A DNA stretch of 64,000 nucleotides from Dermatophagoides farinae (Eukaryota > Arthropoda > Arachnida > Sarcoptiformes > Pyroglyphidae), in NCBI RefSeq assembly GCF_024713945.1, contig NC_134683.1, positions 2,222,501-2,286,500 of the forward strand, given 5' to 3'. The notes beneath the pieces were generated by a model. The model saw only the letters and a program-made list of their open reading frames with translations, did no database searches and was not told where the DNA came from. How positions within the stretch are numbered: position 1 is the stretch's first letter; every line of letters begins with the position of its first letter. Both the position numbers and the translations under genes were made by a program. Shown in pieces: positions 62,401 to 64,000 of this stretch.

Positions 62401-63359
62401 TGGATGATGATGATGATAATGTGAAGCTTGCTTGCTTGCTTGGTATTTAGTTACACACATATGTAGAATCAATTTATTTTTCTTTTTTGATTGCTCTCAA
62501 TTTTTGACTAATTGTTCAATCATTGGTTTGAAATGATGATTTATAAATGTCAGAATTCACTATGTTTTTTTTCGTTCGTTTGAATTCAACACGGTAGCAT
62601 CACGAAATATATCGATAAGATGATAGCATTTTTTTATTTTATTGAAATCATTCCTCTTCTTCAATATTCATATATTTAGATTTTCATTATTTTTTTTCTA
62701 TTTTGTTTTTCTCTCTTTGAATGATGGTATAGATTCAAGTAATCCAAGTGAATTTCAATTCAATGGACCACCACCGCCTCCACCACCACCATCACATACA
62801 TCTGGTTATTTTGATTTTTATAATGGACCACAAGGTCAATCAGGACCACCACCACTATCTGGACCACCTCCACCAGGTACAAACGGTGTAGATGGTGGAT
62901 CGAATTCAAACGGTCCAAATAATGGTGGTCTTTCATTTTCATCCGGACCAAATAGTCATCGGACACAAGTACCGCCACCAGTTTCTGCCCCAAATATGCA
63001 TGAACCAGGTTCTAATATTCATCAACCAGGTGAGTGTTTTGATTATATTTATTCATTTATAGCAATTTTATTTTTCATATGATTTTTTTTTCTGAAATTT
63101 TTTCATAGGAATAATAAATCTTGGTGCTGATGCTCCTTTCATATCTGGAAACAGTTTAGGTCCAGATTCCATGGTCGCTGCCGGTGGTGGTGGTGGTGGT
63201 CAATCAAGAAATTCTGTATCACCAAGTAGTAGTGCCGGTGGTGGTGATGGTGGTTCATTAAATCTATCAGTAATGACACCGGATACATTTGGTCGACCAA
63301 ATTCAGCCAATTCTGGTCCGCCAACATTTTCAACAATGACTGAAACACCAGTTTGGTGA
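29451..63359 (+). CDS. Lim1: LIM-homeobox transcription factor Lim1 (LHX1/LHX5 type), six coding exons
   Basis: DNA-binding developmental regulator; in arthropods Lim1 patterns head, nervous system and distal limb. Coding exons are 29451-29635, 41712-42118, 47377-47900, 53639-53825, 62733-63029 and 63109-63359. All junctions are GT/AG, the phases match and the total is 1851 bases: 616 residues plus stop. LIM1 ligands are C9, C12, H30, C33, C36, C39, C56 and D59. LIM2 ligands are C68, C71, H90, C93, C96, C99, C119 and D122. A Gln/His-rich linker (about 126-197) and an acidic/Ser-rich linker (about 203-320) follow. The homeodomain is residues 327-386 ([17 protein letters not shown]...[14 protein letters not shown]; Gln at position 50). 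The C-terminal tail is rich in Pro, Gly, Ser and Asn and ends ETPVW, like the family's terminal VW. LIM domains of this class bind LDB/Chip cofactors (family knowledge). [13 protein letters not shown]-type and [11 protein letters not shown] matches point to Lim1 rather than Lhx3 or Apterous. Confidence 0.95.
31356..31377. repeat. 22-bp perfect palindrome, Lim1 intron 1
   Basis: Arms AAATCAATCAA and TTGATTGATTT meet with no spacer. The arms carry TGATTGAT/ATCAATCA, similar to PBC/Hox-type composite sites. Confidence 0.5.
33699..33722. repeat. strand-switched ATG/CAT palindrome
   Basis: A run of ATG triplets turns into CAT triplets at a central GATC, giving a 24-bp perfect palindrome. Confidence 0.6.
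37825..37852 (+). repeat. poly(A) tract, 28 bases
   Basis: Longest homopolymer seen in the window. I see no flanking retroposon body or target-site duplication. Confidence 0.85.
39628..39653. repeat. 26-bp GC-rich perfect palindrome, Lim1 intron 1
   Basis: The left arm ACACACCGACACC is followed immediately by its exact reverse complement, centred on ACCGGT. It is unusually GC-rich for this intron and could extrude as a cruciform or bind a dimeric factor. Confidence 0.55.
41712..42118 (+). CDS. Lim1: Lim1 coding exon 2 (LIM domain 2 and Q/H linker)
   Basis: Begins ACGTTTTGG after TTATAG and completes K62, R63, F64. It encodes LIM2 to about residue 125. A tract of 13 Gln/His codons follows (41908-41946, CAA/CAG with one CAT), then a His/Pro/Ser-rich stretch ending in eight CAT codons (42091-42114). 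Donor is ACAG|GTAAG. The frame stays open into the intron until a stop ending at 42222. Confidence 0.95.
41908..41946 (+). repeat. Lim1: (CAA)n coding microsatellite, polyGln in Lim1
   Basis: Thirteen codons of CAA/CAG with a single CAT, in frame, encoding a polyglutamine tract just after LIM2. Confidence 0.9.
42091..42114 (+). repeat. Lim1: (CAT)8 coding microsatellite, polyHis in Lim1
   Basis: Eight CAT codons immediately before the exon 2 donor, the same triplet that forms the many non-coding arrays in this window. Confidence 0.9.
42119..47376 (+). other. Lim1: Lim1 intron 2 (5.3 kb)
   Basis: No gene seen. Contains triplet and dinucleotide arrays, A/T runs and one G-rich island (43544-43572). 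Open frames inside are repeat-derived. Confidence 0.75.
43544..43572 (+). other. G-rich island, Lim1 intron 2
   Basis: GGGAGGGGTGGGGG is followed after 12 bases by another GGG. It has four G-runs of at least three on the coding strand, so an imperfect G-quadruplex with one long loop is possible. Confidence 0.4.
47377..47900 (+). CDS. Lim1: Lim1 coding exon 3 (acidic linker, homeodomain 1-46)
   Basis: Starts after TTCTAG, completes G198 and encodes residues 199-372: LTTLNES, an Asp/Glu/Ser-rich segment ([18 protein letters not shown]), a Ser/Gly stretch and homeodomain positions 1-46 ending MRVIQ. Donor CAG|GTATGT, phase 0. Intron retention would add only VCEYFH before a stop. Confidence 0.95.
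49062..49102 (+). repeat. (TG)n microsatellite
   Basis: About 41 bases of uninterrupted TG, the longest dinucleotide array I see. Confidence 0.9.
50912..50945 (+). repeat. (CA)n microsatellite
   Basis: About 34 bases of uninterrupted CA. Confidence 0.9.
53639..53825 (+). CDS. Lim1: Lim1 coding exon 4 (homeodomain 47-60)
   Basis: Begins GTTTGGTTCCAG after TTTTTAG and encodes residues 373-434: [14 protein letters not shown] (recognition helix, Gln50), then a basic [20 protein letters not shown] segment typical of Lim1 orthologues and ending GFGYFS. Donor CTG|GTAAG, phase 1. Confidence 0.95.
54619..54644. repeat. strand-switched ATG/CAT palindrome
   Basis: ATG triplets switch to CAT triplets at a central GATC, giving a 26-bp perfect palindrome. 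Confidence 0.6.
56411..56439 (+). repeat. (GT)n microsatellite
   Basis: About 29 bases of uninterrupted GT. Confidence 0.9.
59931..59958. repeat. strand-switched ATG/CAT palindrome, 28 bp
   Basis: CATGATGATGATGA is followed directly by its exact reverse complement, centred on GATC. It is the longest of this class seen. Confidence 0.65.
61333..61515 (+). CDS. small candidate ORF, two hydrophobic segments
   Basis: A 60-residue frame starting [15 protein letters not shown] in an A-rich start context (AAAAAATGTC). Two hydrophobic stretches (about residues 16-33 and 42-60) could be membrane helices; the charged pieces GDRFD and NEFTENP look less repeat-like than other frames in this intron. The VVVV in the first helix comes from a GTT repeat. 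I recognise no family. It sits inside Lim1 intron 4 on the same strand with no visible TATA box. It may well be a chance frame. Confidence 0.15.
   Translation: MSEALYQLYIGDRFDILSDIIVVVVGYWLLAIWNEFTENPVTLFTLSFSFLVVFIIAWLA
62733..63029 (+). CDS. Lim1: Lim1 coding exon 5 (Pro/Gly-rich tail)
   Basis: Acceptor TATAG; completes D435 and encodes residues 436-533: [11 protein letters not shown], a run of eight Pro, [11 protein letters not shown], further PPP clusters and a Ser/Asn/Gly-rich stretch ending [10 protein letters not shown]. Donor CCAG|GTGAGT, phase 1. Low-complexity tails of this kind are usual in Lim1 orthologues. Confidence 0.9.
63030..63108 (+). other. Lim1: Lim1 intron 5 (79 bp)
   Basis: Short intron with GTGAGT donor and a T-rich tract ending TTTTTTCATAG; in sharp size contrast to the four large introns. 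Confidence 0.9.
63109..63359 (+). CDS. Lim1: Lim1 coding exon 6 (C-terminus)
   Basis: Completes G534 and encodes residues 535-616: [21 protein letters not shown], a six-Gly run, a Ser-rich segment, [17 protein letters not shown] and the end TMTETPVW before TGA. The terminal VW resembles the end of vertebrate LHX1 and supports this as the true last exon. Confidence 0.92.
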
Positions 63360-64000
63360 ACAACAAAGAAATAGAACAAAAACAAAACCTATCAAAACTT
63401 TCAATTCCTAATAATGATCCTAATTGACAAAAATTTTCTTCATATTCATTCTTTGCTTCTTTTTTTTTATTCTTGTTGTTTCTAATTGCATTTGTTTTCA
63501 TCGTTATCATCATTATCATCATCATCATCACATCTTTTTCATCCTATCATATTATATTATTGAACATCAAATATTGATTGATTGATATAGACAAAACACC
63601 TACACCTACACACACACACACACACAGACACAGTAAATACATGAATTATTGTTTGCTTAATTTCTTCATCTTCATTCTTAGAAGCATAAATTTCTATTCA
63701 TTCGTTAGTTGTTTTCATCTCCCAATTTTTTTTTCTTATTGAAGATCATTTTCTCTTTTTCTCTCATTAATCACACGATTTAAACATTTGATAAGACATT
63801 AAATACACACAGAGTATACAGCAGCAGCTCAAACATTATAATCATCATCATCATCATCATCATCAATGCCCATCAATTCAAGTAGGTAGATTCAATCACA
63901 CGCCTCCTTTTTCTGATCATCATTGATCATACATACACACACACACCTACGTAAAAATTATTTATTCAACATGAACAACGATAAATGAAGGAAAAAGAAA
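63360..64000. other. Lim1 3' UTR and flank
   Basis: No further gene. CA and CAT repeats occur (near 63608-63625 and 63841-63865). A variant polyadenylation signal ATTAAA is at 63798-63803, about 440 bases past the stop; I see no canonical AATAAA before the window ends. Confidence 0.5.

Larger units (their letters stand above)
53826..62732 (+). other. Lim1: Lim1 intron 4 (8.9 kb)
   Basis: No confident nested gene. Holds triplet and dinucleotide arrays, strand-switched triplet palindromes (54619-54644, 59931-59958), a cluster of ATCGAT motifs at 61046-61067, a TATCGATA at 62610-62617 and one small non-repetitive open frame at 61333-61515. Confidence 0.7.

Overview
The window is AT-rich, microsatellite-dense animal nuclear DNA. 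An arachnid is indicated by two cuticle proteins whose Rebers-Riddiford domain ends in the arachnid-style GFRA-x-x-x-TNEPGT. A small AT-rich genome, intronless tandem RCC1/BTB genes and a Lim1 gene with very long introns suggest a mite, probably an astigmatid such as a Dermatophagoides relative. The species is an inference; the clade rests on the protein signatures.

Layout. (1) 1-3.3 kb: two convergent cuticle-protein genes, one on + (779-1630, with a 5-codon first exon) and one on - (2691-3302, intronless). (2) 5.4-12.6 kb: three head-to-tail copies of a roughly 2.4-kb unit. Each carries one intronless minus-strand gene of 519-530 codons encoding an N-terminal RCC1 beta-propeller and a C-terminal BTB domain. 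A TATA box, a nearly identical 53-bp promoter-proximal block and an 18-bp perfect palindrome 3' of the stop are kept in all three. (3) 12.6-29.4 kb: about 17 kb with no supportable gene, full of (CAT)n, (CA)n, (CAA)n, (AATG)n and A/T runs. It also holds a few CpG-rich or palindromic motifs that look regulatory. (4) 29.45-63.36 kb: one plus-strand LIM-homeobox gene, orthologous to Lim1 (vertebrate LHX1/LHX5). It has six coding exons and introns of about 12.1, 5.3, 5.7, 8.9 and 0.08 kb. The exons join with consistent splice phases into a 616-residue protein: two LIM domains, a Gln/His-rich linker, an acidic linker, a homeodomain split by an intron between positions 46 and 47, and a Pro/Gly/Ser-rich tail ending in Val-Trp.

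How the genes relate. The cuticle proteins are secreted structural proteins. The RCC1/BTB proteins are likely adaptor-type proteins in a locally expanded family. Lim1 is a developmental transcription factor whose gene-poor upstream region and large introns probably hold its enhancers. I see no functional link between the three groups. I found no tRNA, rRNA, CRISPR array or recognisable transposon. The strongest unusual signals are the tandem RCC1/BTB array with apparent gene conversion and conserved promoter and 3' elements, several long perfect palindromes near or inside Lim1, and a tandem TCACGTGA/ACGCGT element upstream of it.
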